Shown here: in pieces, positions 16,972 to 23,748 of the stretch | Layout of the letters: each line of letters opens with the position of its first letter | How positions within the stretch are numbered: the stretch's first letter is position 1 | Notes under the pieces: generated by a model | What the model was told of the DNA's origin: nothing | The model's input: the letters and a program-made list of their open reading frames with translations, nothing else | The model's database searches: none | Made by a program: the position numbers and the translations under genes | DNA from: a virus | Virus record (IMG/VR): IMGVR_UViG_3300024290_000011 | Location: 1 to 35,422 of that record | Reading direction: 5' to 3' (one strand) | Length of the DNA stretch: 35,422 bases

Positions 16972-17856
16972 TCAAGCCTCGAACTGCTCGGCGAACTTGA
17001 GCATTTTCTTCCGCGCCGCGTCGACGCCTTTCTTCCACTTCTCCCAGCTCTTCGGTTCGATATGCGCGAGAATTTCGTCGCGCGCCATGTCGCTCAGCAC
17101 CTGGGGCGGCAGCGCATCGAGTTCCCAGCTCGAAGGCCCGAAACGCTTGCGGTAGTTGACGAAGCGAGCGTCCGTGGTCTTGGCCGGATTCGGCGGCGGC
17201 TTCAGCTCCTCGACTTGGTCGATGTTCAGCGCCATGCGCTTGAGCGTGAAGTCGCCGCCCAAGCCGAACATCTCGAAGCGCTCCCGGAGGTCTCGCGTCA
17301 TGTCGATGCCGCTGGGGTCGTGATCGCCGAAATGCAGCACGACGACATCTTTCGAGCCATTGTTGAACTCGATTTCCTTCTGAGCGAATTCGCGGACTAC
17401 GGATGCGCTCGGGTATCCGCGTGCGGCCAGCAGCGGAACGTCGTACTCACGGCACACGCGCTGGAACACGCCGACGAGAGCTTCCTTTTCGACAACCAAG
17501 AACACGCGGGAGCCTTGGGTTTCCCAAGGGTCGGTATGGTATTGCTCGGCGCTCGCACGCAAGATGTCCTGCGGGCACGTCCACCGGCTTCGCTGCTCGA
17601 ACGAGCGCGTGCGATCTTCGATCGCGTCCCAGTCGATCAGGCCTGCAATTCGGGCGTCATTGACGATGCTCGTGGTCTGCTTGTACGACTTCTCGTTGTT
17701 CGGAATGATGTCGCGAGCGACGAGCTGGTAGTAGAGCTGGCGGACCGTGAGCGTGTAGCCGGCGTCCAAGTACTCTTCGATGATCGCGTTTATGCGATCA
17801 ATCTGCAAAAGCGTTTTCTTCTTGAACGTGATTTCGCGATATTGTTCCAAGCTCAT
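16972..17856 (-). CDS. Spo11/topoisomerase VI subunit A-like protein
   Basis: This 294-residue protein keeps the key elements of the TopoVI-A/Spo11 family. 'TLTVRQLYYQLVARD' (35-49) resembles the winged-helix active site, with Tyr43 in the place of the DNA-cleaving tyrosine. A TOPRIM domain follows, with 'VFLVVEKEAL' (Glu123), 'ARGYPS' (~145-150) and 'HFGDHDPSGIDM' (Asp178, Asp180). Family members bind Mg2+ through the TOPRIM acidic residues and cut both strands of DNA by tyrosine transesterification. No GHKL-type ATPase (B subunit) gene is seen in this window. It is the last gene of the leftward operon and overlaps the methylase-like gene by ATGA. Cleavage activity is inferred; it might act as a nuclease or recombination initiator. 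Confidence 0.7.
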   Translation of the reverse strand: MSLEQYREITFKKKTLLQIDRINAIIEEYLDAGYTLTVRQLYYQLVARDIIPNNEKSYKQTTSIVNDARIAGLIDWDAIEDRTRSFEQRSRWTCPQDILRASAEQYHTDPWETQGSRVFLVVEKEALVGVFQRVCREYDVPLLAARGYPSASVVREFAQKEIEFNNGSKDVVVLHFGDHDPSGIDMTRDLRERFEMFGLGGDFTLKRMALNIDQVEELKPPPNPAKTTDARFVNYRKRFGPSSWELDALPPQVLSDMARDEILAHIEPKSWEKWKKGVDAARKKMLKFAEQFEA

Positions 17857-18524
17857 TTCGGCAGTTCCAGGTCACAGTTGAAAAGACATACCGCTTTAGA
17901 GAAACCTATCGGCGTAGCGCTTCTGAAGTTCGCTCGTACCGCAGGGTCTTTAGTCGGCGGCGCTTTGTGTATTCTATCGTCCGGAGGGCCTAGCGAAAAA
18001 TCTCTGTTCGGCGGCGGCATTACAAACCCGCCTCCGCTCCACAGCCATGTTTCTTTTTTGTAGTTGTCGCGTTTGCAGTAAGCGGTGTAGTCGTACGGAT
18101 TGAACTTGTGCTGCGGCTCGCCGAACATTCGACTAAACGCGCTTTTCGGATTCTCGAAAAACCACGGGCACCCTGCAATAGCGCCAATGGTTCTGCACTG
18201 CTCTGCTACCATTGCTGCCCGAGCTTGAAAATATGGATCGCTTTCTCGTTTAGCTGCCCACCATCGGGTTCCGCTTAAGGCAACGTCGGTACACGGAGGA
18301 AAACCTGCAACGAATCCAATTCGATTGGACCGTATGATTTTCCCTAAGTACGTGAAGCTGCCGTCTATCGTAGAGCCGACTGTGACTACCTTTCCTTTGC
18401 TACGCACGCCTTCAGGGTGTTGTGGATCCACGAGGACGACAGCGTAGCCGTTTTCCAGCCACGGCCGAGCGGCGTTTAACGTGAGATTGCACAAAAAAAC
18501 AGCGATGTTCTTGCGGCGGTTCAC
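17853..18524 (-). CDS. Cytosine-C5 methyltransferase-like protein
   Basis: This 223-residue protein starts at GTG 18524. It carries 'GFPPCTDVALSGTRW' (74-88), like catalytic motif IV (Pro-Pro-Cys, Cys78), and 'WFFENPKSAF' (121-130), like motif VI (Glu-Asn-Pro). 'PIGFSKAV' near the C-terminus may correspond to motif X. The AdoMet-binding motif I (usually FxGxGG) is not recognisable; the N-terminus reads 'IAVFLCNLTLNAARPWLENG'. The protein is also shorter than normal C5 methylases (~300-400). Related phage proteins are annotated as DNA methylases. It could methylate phage DNA against restriction, use an altered cofactor site, or have lost activity. The gene and its right-hand neighbour are less GC-rich than the rest of the arm. 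Confidence 0.6.
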   Translation of the reverse strand: MNRRKNIAVFLCNLTLNAARPWLENGYAVVLVDPQHPEGVRSKGKVVTVGSTIDGSFTYLGKIIRSNRIGFVAGFPPCTDVALSGTRWWAAKRESDPYFQARAAMVAEQCRTIGAIAGCPWFFENPKSAFSRMFGEPQHKFNPYDYTAYCKRDNYKKETWLWSGGGFVMPPPNRDFSLGPPDDRIHKAPPTKDPAVRANFRSATPIGFSKAVCLFNCDLELPK

Positions 18525-18529
18525 TTAGA

Positions 18530-18904
18530 TTATTCTCTTTTCTGAGACCGCTTACACTCGCAAATAAAAGGTTCGCGAGGAGGGTTTGCTAGAACGCGGA
18601 CTGCCCTTTCTACTGCCTGAAGTGTAGCTGCCAGTAAAATTGGCGCAGCGTTTTCCTTTGCCGCGTTGAGAAAAGCTTGCAGTATGTCAGCGCACTCTCC
18701 GTTGGTCATTTCTTCTGCGTACGGAAAATCGTTGACTTGTTTTACTATGTCCTGGACGAGTAAGTGAAGTAGCCTTTGCTCCAACCTACCTGCCGGCTTG
18801 ATTTCAATGTCGCCTCCTACGCGGCCTTTTGTATCTATTGCAGCGACCGTACCGTCATCGTTAATCGCAAGATGCCACCCTTTTAATCCGGTGTAAGTTT
18901 TCAT
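18530..18904 (-). CDS. Conserved-type phage protein, unknown function
   Basis: This 124-residue protein is not recognised. The N-terminus (MKTYTGLKGWHLAINDDGTV) looks beta and the middle and end helical ('ILQAFLNAAKENAAPILLAA'). Two Cys near the C-terminus (CEC) could bind metal, but no complete finger is present. It starts in an ATGA overlap with the upstream small membrane protein and stops 5 bases before the methylase-like start, so it is in the same transcription unit. Codon use is AT-richer than in flanking genes. Confidence 0.6.
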   Translation of the reverse strand: MKTYTGLKGWHLAINDDGTVAAIDTKGRVGGDIEIKPAGRLEQRLLHLLVQDIVKQVNDFPYAEEMTNGECADILQAFLNAAKENAAPILLAATLQAVERAVRVLANPPREPFICECKRSQKRE

Positions 18905-19026
18905 TTCTTAGGCCTTGGTTTCAGTAAATAGGCAGCTACGATGATGATAATCAGCAACACGAGCTGACTCCACCATGGTAAATGCCATTTGCACGACTCT
19001 TCGACACACCGCCAGCCGCCGTACAT
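18901..19026 (-). CDS. Small membrane protein
   Basis: The start is taken as ATG 19026 (TGATG overlap with the NADAR stop); the frame stays open upstream, but that part lies inside the NADAR gene. The 41-residue product has a Cys-bearing N-terminus (YGGWRCVEESCKW) and one strong membrane segment (WWSQLVLLIIIIVAAYLL), ending in KPRPKK. AAGGGG lies 8 bases upstream of ATG; a GTG directly before it is an alternative start. The predicted topology is basic tail inside. Function is unknown. Confidence 0.65.
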   Translation of the reverse strand: MYGGWRCVEESCKWHLPWWSQLVLLIIIIVAAYLLKPRPKK

Positions 19027-19463
19027 CACGTTGTCCCCTTGGCTTTTTGCAGTTCTTCGCGGATTTCCATGAGCAGGCGACCGAGATGGTTTTCGCCTTT
19101 CCCTTCGCACACGCCCCAGAAACGATCGCCCCACCAATTTCCTTCGACTAGCTTCGCCTTGCCGGTCATCAACAGCTTCGAGCGCAGCGGCTCCGTGCCG
19201 AACTTCTGGCGCAGCAGGCCGCGCATGATGTCGACCTTGACCGCTTCCCAGTCCGGCCGAAGATCGACGGTCTTGCCGCGCCGCTTCGCGCCAGCCGGCC
19301 CGGCCTCGTTGCGAATCTTGCGGCGGTCTTCCTCGTCGAAGGTCTTGGCCGCCTGGAAAGCGTGCTCCACCGTGCGGCAGGAGTGCCCTTCGTAGATCAC
19401 GGTGCAGAACCAGAAATTCGAGAGAAAACGGTGCTGCCCGCTAAAGCTGTCGATGACTCTCAC
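19026..19463 (-). CDS. NADAR (YbiA-like) domain protein
   Basis: This 145-residue protein is a single NADAR domain. 'HRFLSNFWFC' (11-20), 'TVEHAFQAAKTF' (31-42), 'WEAVKVDIM' (72-80), 'LVEGN' (105-109) and 'GKGENHLGRLLMEIR' (121-135) are the family's conserved blocks. NADAR proteins are N-glycosidases that cleave ribosyl bonds; some remove ADP-ribose from guanine in DNA and so reverse DarT-type attack, while YbiA/RibX acts on riboflavin intermediates. In a phage, protection from ADP-ribosylation-based defence is attractive but untested. The start is GTG 19463 with AGGAGG 5 bases before it. Confidence 0.85.
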   Translation of the reverse strand: MRVIDSFSGQHRFLSNFWFCTVIYEGHSCRTVEHAFQAAKTFDEEDRRKIRNEAGPAGAKRRGKTVDLRPDWEAVKVDIMRGLLRQKFGTEPLRSKLLMTGKAKLVEGNWWGDRFWGVCEGKGENHLGRLLMEIREELQKAKGTT

Positions 19464-19472
19464 GCTGACCTC

Positions 19473-20048
19473 CTACTGAAGAATGCGCGCTTGACTGAAG
19501 AGCATCCTCTGCTTGGCGATATCGGTCCGTGCGACCTGGTCTTGAATGGAAACCTGGATGTTGGTCTGCATCATGCGTCGAAGGTACGCCGGCTCCACGG
19601 CCCTTCCCGAGCTGAAAGCCGCAATGGCCGCGAGAATCTGCGGGGAGTGCAACTCGAAGAACGTTCCCGTCATCGACCACGGGCTCGGGCGAATGTGGTT
19701 AGCGATTTCGAGAAGCTGCTTTTCGGCTTTGCGGATGTTGATCGGAGGAGAAATGCCGATGTTGCGCATTGAGCGTTCGACTTCGCACGCTGCCCGGTGA
19801 ACAACTAAGTAACGCGCGCCGGGAAAGCGCGTCAGCAGCCGGCTGAAAAAGAACATCGCGGCAACGTCGGAAACGAAGACGCGCCCCTCCGGGAGCGCGT
19901 CGATTTTCCGGCCCAGCTCTTCGACGCTATCGCACTGCTGAAGCGGGTTGTGCAGTGTCGCCGCGCACAGCGGTCGAAGAAACTCGGCCATCCACGCACT
20001 GCGGCTGCGCGGGAGCGACAGCATGATGGTCAAGTGCTCGTAGCTCAC
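19473..20048 (-). CDS. Sulfotransferase-like P-loop protein
   Basis: The start is placed at GTG 20048 (GTGA overlap with the upstream stop, GGAG upstream); an earlier in-frame start would read through the upstream gene. The 191-residue product has 'LSLPRSRSAWMAEFL' (10-24), which fits the 5'-phosphosulfate-binding loop of sulfotransferases, and 'FPGARYLVVHR' (75-85), which fits the strand leading to the 3'-phosphate site. Family members transfer sulfate from PAPS, but many phage versions are uncharacterised. The protein is short, so an altered acceptor or a kinase-like use of the P-loop is possible. The C-terminal half is helical and basic, with no recognised motif. Confidence 0.6.
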   Translation of the reverse strand: MSYEHLTIMLSLPRSRSAWMAEFLRPLCAATLHNPLQQCDSVEELGRKIDALPEGRVFVSDVAAMFFFSRLLTRFPGARYLVVHRAACEVERSMRNIGISPPINIRKAEKQLLEIANHIRPSPWSMTGTFFELHSPQILAAIAAFSSGRAVEPAYLRRMMQTNIQVSIQDQVARTDIAKQRMLFSQARILQ

Positions 20049-20242
20049 GGCAGATATCTCCAGGCGAAGAGCAGAACATTGACGATAAGCAGCAGGAAGC
20101 CGATCGCCGCCAGCACAGTCGAGACTAGGCAAATAGTGCTCTGCCGCTCGCCGACCAGCTCCTTGACGAGGTCGTACTCAGCCCGGGCGATACCTCGAAA
20201 CAGCAAGAACGCACCGAGACCGATAAGCGCCCAGAAGATCAT
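20045..20242 (-). CDS. Small two-span membrane protein
   Basis: The 65-residue product starts at ATG 20242 (ATGA overlap with the upstream gene). The longer open frame from 20536 is only a shadow of that gene. It has two membrane segments: 'IFWALIGLGAFLLF' near the start and 'LVSTVLAAIGFLLLIVNVLL' near the end, joined by a charged loop (ARAEYDLVKELVGERQ). Its stop overlaps the sulfotransferase-like start. Function is unknown; small membrane proteins in such operons often act on host envelope or defence functions. Confidence 0.65.
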   Translation of the reverse strand: MIFWALIGLGAFLLFRGIARAEYDLVKELVGERQSTICLVSTVLAAIGFLLLIVNVLLFAWRYLP

Positions 20243-20529
20243 GCCGGCGGCCCTCCGTTCTGCTCGCGCGCCAGCCTCGCGAGGTCCGCGTAGGTGTCGA
20301 GCACGGCCACGAACGCATCGTGCAACAGCGTGCCGGCGGGCACGTAGATCACCGTGCCTCCGGTCAAGTCGTTGCGGCTGTAGATCATGCGCGCCGCTGG
20401 CTCTCCCGGCGTCGAAGCCAGGAGAGGAAGCTGGTCGCTGGAAGCCTGCATGCGTTCCGGCGGCAGGCCCTCGAACTCGCGAACCATGCCGTCCGCGATA
20501 CCGCCGATGAAGTACGCCTTCGTCTTCAT
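20239..20529 (-). CDS. Phage protein of unknown function, 96 aa
   Basis: The product begins 'MKTKAYFIGGIADGMVREFE', a pattern seen in small phage proteins of unknown function that start with a beta strand and a 'GG..DG' turn. The rest alternates beta and helix, with 'GGTVIYVPAGTLLHDAFV' in the middle. No membrane segment or catalytic motif is seen. It is linked by ATGA overlaps to both the MazG-like gene before it and the small membrane protein after it, so all three should be co-translated. Confidence 0.65.
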   Translation of the reverse strand: MKTKAYFIGGIADGMVREFEGLPPERMQASSDQLPLLASTPGEPAARMIYSRNDLTGGTVIYVPAGTLLHDAFVAVLDTYADLARLAREQNGGPPA

Positions 20530-21218
20530 CGCACATCTCCGTCGCCTTGGAGCGTACCGCGTTCGAGCCGACCGGAAAGCTTGTCGCGGTTGCTTTCCAG
20601 CAGCGCGGAGTAGCCGCCCTGGAAGTCCAGCCGCGCCCCGCTTTCTTCCGCGTATTCAGCCGAAAGGTTGACGATTTCCTGCAACGCTTCGGTCAGCTCG
20701 GCGGTCTTGCTGGCGACCTTGTTGTCGTCCCACGTCGCACCATCGCGCATCATCTTCTTGACGACGCCGAGCACGCGACCGGACTGAATGCACAGCAGTA
20801 TCGACAAATCGCGGCCGGTGAGACGAGGGTTCGCCCAGTGAAGGCCGTCGCGCAAGCGTTGCATTGCACGCATGACCATAAGATCGAATCGGGGAAGACG
20901 ATCGCTCTCGGCGCACATGCGAGCCACGTACCACTGCACGTCGCCGAGTTCCTTCCACGCCTCTGCGAACCTGTCTTTGTCGTGCGTCAGCAGATGAGTG
21001 GGCGTAAACAGCTCCGCCAGCTCGCCGACTTCGTTGCCGATGCCGATCGACGTGTAGAGGATCGCCGCCGTCACGTTGCCTGCGAGCTGCTGGATTTCCG
21101 TGGGGTAGCGGGCCGTCGTCACCGTGAAAGCGGCGTATGCCCGGGCGGCTTCCGTCGTACGCTGTACACGCTGGTTGAGTGTTTCCACGTCGTCGAACGT
21201 CGAATGAGATTCGTTCAT
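20526..21218 (-). CDS. MazG-like nucleotide pyrophosphohydrolase
   Basis: This 230-residue all-helical protein has 'GIGNEVGELAELF' (59-71; Glu63, Glu66) and 'EAWKELGDVQWYVARMC' (86-102; Glu90, Asp93), the metal-binding pairs of MazG/dUTPase-like pyrophosphohydrolases. These split NTPs or (p)ppGpp-like nucleotides to monophosphate and pyrophosphate; phage versions may balance nucleotide pools or blunt starvation and defence signals. The second half (residues ~146-190, 'SGRVLGVVKKMMRD') looks like a degenerate repeat of the same four-helix unit, with Arg148 where a metal Glu would be. GAGGAGC precedes ATG 21218. Confidence 0.75.
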   Translation of the reverse strand: MNESHSTFDDVETLNQRVQRTTEAARAYAAFTVTTARYPTEIQQLAGNVTAAILYTSIGIGNEVGELAELFTPTHLLTHDKDRFAEAWKELGDVQWYVARMCAESDRLPRFDLMVMRAMQRLRDGLHWANPRLTGRDLSILLCIQSGRVLGVVKKMMRDGATWDDNKVASKTAELTEALQEIVNLSAEYAEESGARLDFQGGYSALLESNRDKLSGRLERGTLQGDGDVR

Positions 21219-21229
21219 GGCTCTGCTCC

Positions 21230-21751
21230 TCAGCAGTTGAACGCGAACAGCTCGTTGGCCGCCGACACGTCGTAGCTGACCTTGAAGTCCTGGACCCGAT
21301 CGCTCAGCACGAGGGTCAGGCCCGTTCCGCGACGATGCCCGGCGATCAGGGCGAAGTCCACGCCCCGCTGGAGCGGCTTGACGGGCGCCGAAAAGCCCAT
21401 GCGGCCTTCGACGACGAGAGCGTCCGGGGTCTCGCGTGCGAGCCGCCGCTCGCGCTTCAGGATGCGGCGCATCGACTTGCCGCCGATCGCCTTGCGCAGC
21501 TTTTCCTGCACGCTGCCGTGATCGCGCAGCCGCAGCACGCCCTGCCGGGTCTTGTTCTTGCGCTTCTCGGCCGCGAGGTCGCGCTGCTGAAGGTCGAAGG
21601 CCCGCTTCTCGTCGATCGCCAGCATGCGCTTTCGATGATCGCTCAGCTCGCGATTCGCCTCGGAACGGTAGGTGCGGAAAACGCGACCGAGAACCGAAAC
21701 GAGGGCAGATGCGACGGAGAGGCGGCGGGAGCCATTGGAAGTTCTGTGCAT
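21230..21751 (-). CDS. Basic phage protein of unknown function, 173 aa
   Basis: The product is very basic in its first 110 residues (around 'RKRMLAIDEKRAF' and 'LRKAIGGKSMRRILKRERRL'), predicted helical, then turns to a beta-rich end (VDFALIAGHRRGTGLTLVL). It is the first gene after an internal terminator on this strand, so it may need read-through or a second promoter; none is obvious. Nucleic-acid binding is a reasonable guess from charge alone. No family was recognised. ATG 21751 has only a weak purine-rich site upstream. Confidence 0.55.
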   Translation of the reverse strand: MHRTSNGSRRLSVASALVSVLGRVFRTYRSEANRELSDHRKRMLAIDEKRAFDLQQRDLAAEKRKNKTRQGVLRLRDHGSVQEKLRKAIGGKSMRRILKRERRLARETPDALVVEGRMGFSAPVKPLQRGVDFALIAGHRRGTGLTLVLSDRVQDFKVSYDVSAANELFAFNC

Positions 21752-21771
21752 GATGAGGCCCTTTTTTTCAG

Positions 21772-21809
21772 GAAAAATAAAAGCGGCCTGCTGTGATTAG
21801 CCAGGCCGC
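21772..21809 (-). terminator. Internal intrinsic terminator of the leftward operon
   Basis: On the minus strand GCGGCCTG (plus 21809-21802) pairs with CAGGCCGC (plus 21790-21783), followed by TTTTATTTTT. It lies just after the AT-hook gene and should lower transcription of the genes to its left, unless antitermination or another promoter operates. Confidence 0.85.
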
Positions 21810-21832
21810 CGTCGGAGGTTGCGTAGCCGCGG

Positions 21833-22282
21833 TCAGCGGCCGACGACGAACTTGGTCTGGCGCTGCACGGTGCCGCGCTTGGTCTCGCGGAACAGGACGA
21901 CGGTGGTCTCGGCCTTCTCGTCGCTCATGAGGCTGGCGTCGTCGAGGGCGTCCTTCTCGGACGCGAACGGGCCGTTCAGGGCGCCGGCCGTCATCTTGCC
22001 GTCCGCCGCCTTGGTCAGCAGCAGGTACGCGATCTGCTTGTCGCCCTTCTTGCCCTTGCGACCGCGACGCTTGCCCGCGGGGCGGCCCCGCTTCTTGCCT
22101 TCGGTCGAGTTCTTCGTGCCGGCGGGACGGCCGCGCTTCTTCGCGGGCGTCGCGGCTTCGACGGCGGGCTTCTCGGTCTTCTTCGCGGGCTTCTTCGTGT
22201 TCGCGGGCTTCTTGGCCGCCGGCGCCTTGGCCTTCTTCTTGGCGGGCTTCTTGGCGGTGTCGTTTTCGGTGGTGTCGCTCAT
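21833..22282 (-). CDS. AT-hook / histone H1-like DNA-binding protein
   Basis: This 149-residue protein has a Lys/Ala/Pro-rich first half like histone H1 tails (KKPAKKKAKAPAAKKPANTK). AT-hooks lie at 49-55 (KRGRPAG, GRP 51-53) and 64-70 (KRGRPAG, GRP 66-68), plus a third basic patch 'KRRGRKGKK'. AT-hooks insert Arg-Gly-Arg into the minor groove of AT-rich DNA. The C-terminal ~65 residues are a small mixed fold without a known motif. It probably coats or bends phage or host DNA, or tunes host promoters. It is flanked by a terminator downstream and a palindrome-rich leader upstream, suggesting strong, separate expression. Its 5' leader (GGAGACCACCATG) is identical to that of the operon's first gene. 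Confidence 0.7.
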   Translation of the reverse strand: MSDTTENDTAKKPAKKKAKAPAAKKPANTKKPAKKTEKPAVEAATPAKKRGRPAGTKNSTEGKKRGRPAGKRRGRKGKKGDKQIAYLLLTKAADGKMTAGALNGPFASEKDALDDASLMSDEKAETTVVLFRETKRGTVQRQTKFVVGR

Positions 22283-22296
22283 GGTGGTCTCCAGGT

Positions 22297-22322
22297 GTTG
22301 TCGACAACTCGCACAATGCGAG
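22297..22322. promoter_or_regulatory. Palindromes upstream of the AT-hook gene
   Basis: GTTGTCGACAAC (22297-22308) is a perfect 12-bp palindrome, directly followed by the inverted repeat CTCGCA-CAA-TGCGAG (22308-22322). They lie 14-40 bases before the AT-hook start codon. They could be an operator, an mRNA leader fold, or a weak transcription end for the previous gene. No U-tract is present. Confidence 0.45.
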
Positions 22323-22345
22323 CAGGATTCCCTCGCGGGATGGGG

Positions 22346-22603
22346 TTACAGGTACTCGCCCGATGCAGGCGAGAACCCGTCAGAATTCTCGAACGGATCG
22401 ATCGGGGCCTTGACGACGACCGGAACGTCGCTGTCGGCAGTGTAGAAGAAGTCTTCGCCGGGCTGAAGCTCCGGGGCGTACATCGTCTGCACGCGATCCA
22501 GATAGCGGTAGCGGAAAGAAGTGTTGCCTTGGTTGATCGAATAGCGGCGACGTTCGGTCTTGTCGCCGACGTTAACGTCCATGGTGCCGTCTTCGTGGAT
22601 CAT
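22346..22603 (-). CDS. Phage protein of unknown function, 85 aa
   Basis: The start is ATG 22603, one base past the cupin-type stop region (TGAGATG). The frame open further upstream is a shadow of the cupin gene. The product is acidic and aromatic-rich, starting 'MIHEDGTMDVNVGDKTERRR' and ending 'DPFENSDGFSPASGEYL'. No membrane segment, finger or catalytic motif is evident. Coupled translation with the cupin gene is likely because there is no good ribosome site. Confidence 0.55.
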   Translation of the reverse strand: MIHEDGTMDVNVGDKTERRRYSINQGNTSFRYRYLDRVQTMYAPELQPGEDFFYTADSDVPVVVKAPIDPFENSDGFSPASGEYL

Positions 22604-22604
22604 C

Positions 22605-23300
22605 TCAGTCGCAGCCCCGCGTGGCGTTCGGCTTCGTCGGGTGGTCGGCGCTGTAGATGCGGAAATCGCGCCAGCCTTCATCGCCGCCGCACGCGAAGCC
22701 CCAAGGTCCGAGGCGGCGGCCGGTGAAGAACAGCGTCCAGCACTCCTCGTCGTTGTTTCCGAACAGTTCGATGAGATGCATGTGATCCGGATGCAACTCA
22801 CGGAAATCACCTGCACTGAAGCACTGGAAGTAATCGAAAGTGTGCTGCCCGGGGAACCTGCCCTTGTTCCGCTCCACGCTGCCGTTGACGTAAGTTCGGC
22901 CGTCCGCTGGGTTGAATAGCTGAAGCATCTCGCTGTTATGCGCTGCGATTCCCGTACTCGACTTGTCGAGAGGCTGATCCAGCATCCACTCGCTCGTACG
23001 CTCGCGGTAGCGGCCCGACAGCAGCAGCGACCAGCTGCGCCACGGGTGATCGTGCAGCGCGCGATCGTCGTCACCGTGCAGGAAGCGGTGCAGGCGGATG
23101 TTGAAGATCGGGTTGCGCGGGATCAGATACCAGCGCACCAGGTACGGGCGGCGCGGGCCGCCATCGACGCCGTCCAGCGTGATTTCGCGGCTCGGCGGTA
23201 TCACACGGGCGTAAAGCTTCAGCGCGGAAACGAACACGGACCAGAGGCTCAGCTTCGACATGAGCCGATAGAACTTGCGGGACACGGGCGGTGCGATCAC
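22605..23300 (-). CDS. Cupin-type protein
   Basis: This 231-residue protein contains 'YLVRWYLIPRNPIFNIRLHR' and 'RALHDHPWRSWSLLLSGRY', typical of a phage/bacterial cupin family with a His-Asp-His-Pro-Trp metal-binding motif. A later 'HPDHMHLIELF' and 'CWTLFFTGRRLGPWGF' supply further His and aromatic residues of the barrel. Such cupins usually bind a divalent metal; substrates are unknown. An N-terminal hydrophobic helix (SLWSVFVSALKLYARVI) may lie on the membrane. Neighbours give no pathway. It overlaps the preceding small gene by ATGA. Confidence 0.7.
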   Translation of the reverse strand: MIAPPVSRKFYRLMSKLSLWSVFVSALKLYARVIPPSREITLDGVDGGPRRPYLVRWYLIPRNPIFNIRLHRFLHGDDDRALHDHPWRSWSLLLSGRYRERTSEWMLDQPLDKSSTGIAAHNSEMLQLFNPADGRTYVNGSVERNKGRFPGQHTFDYFQCFSAGDFRELHPDHMHLIELFGNNDEECWTLFFTGRRLGPWGFACGGDEGWRDFRIYSADHPTKPNATRGCD

Positions 23301-23557
23301 AGCTTCTCTCCTTTCAACGCGGCGTCGATTTGAGCGGAAAGGCTCACGTGGCGAACGTACAGATATTCACGAGCGTCACAAAGAAATTCCGAGTCAACGT
23401 TGAAGCTCACGCTGACTACGTGTCCTTCTTCGTCTTTGCCGTGAACGACCACGTAGGCGCTGCTCTTCACGATTCGATCCATGGCGGAAACCGTGCGCGA
23501 CAGACTTTCTTCACTCTTGATCCGTTCGGCCAGTTGTGCTGCTTCTTCTCGGTTCAT
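23297..23557 (-). CDS. Phage protein of unknown function, 86 aa
   Basis: The product is helical at both ends, with a central beta hairpin (SSAYVVVHGKDEEGHVVSVS). It has no membrane segment and no recognised motif. It is the first gene after a ~190-base gap, so it may start its own transcript, though no convincing promoter was found there. Its stop overlaps the cupin start by ATGA, indicating joint expression. Confidence 0.6.
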   Translation of the reverse strand: MNREEAAQLAERIKSEESLSRTVSAMDRIVKSSAYVVVHGKDEEGHVVSVSFNVDSEFLCDAREYLYVRHVSLSAQIDAALKGEKL

Positions 23558-23748
23558 CTGTTCTCTCGGCAGAGAAAGTAGGGGCGCCGTATCGTGGCAC
23601 CAGACGCCGGGATTACGCGACTTAGGGCAGGGGGAGGGGGTGCGCTTAGCCGCTTGACCGGAGGAGCCGCGGGGGCAGCTCCTAGCAGTTTCGATCTACC
23701 CCGGCGGATGGGAGGGAACCGAAGTAAATTCGTTACTGCGCGGCCACT
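23558..23748. other. Intergenic gap within the leftward operon
   Basis: These 191 bases hold no convincing ORF, tRNA or terminator. A partial inverted repeat (AGGAGC...GCTCCT, near 23668-23690) lacks a U-tract, and there are G-rich runs around 23625-23640. It may be an mRNA processing or promoter region, but no clear -35/-10 pair is visible on the minus strand. Confidence 0.4.

Noticed and set aside
22938-23333. Rightward open frame opposite the cupin gene
   Set aside because: Low-complexity Arg/Val/Ala shadow; the cupin motifs lie on the other strand.
23558-23748. tRNA gene in the operon gap
   Set aside because: TTTCGATC resembles a T-loop, but neither the T-stem nor the acceptor stem pairs.
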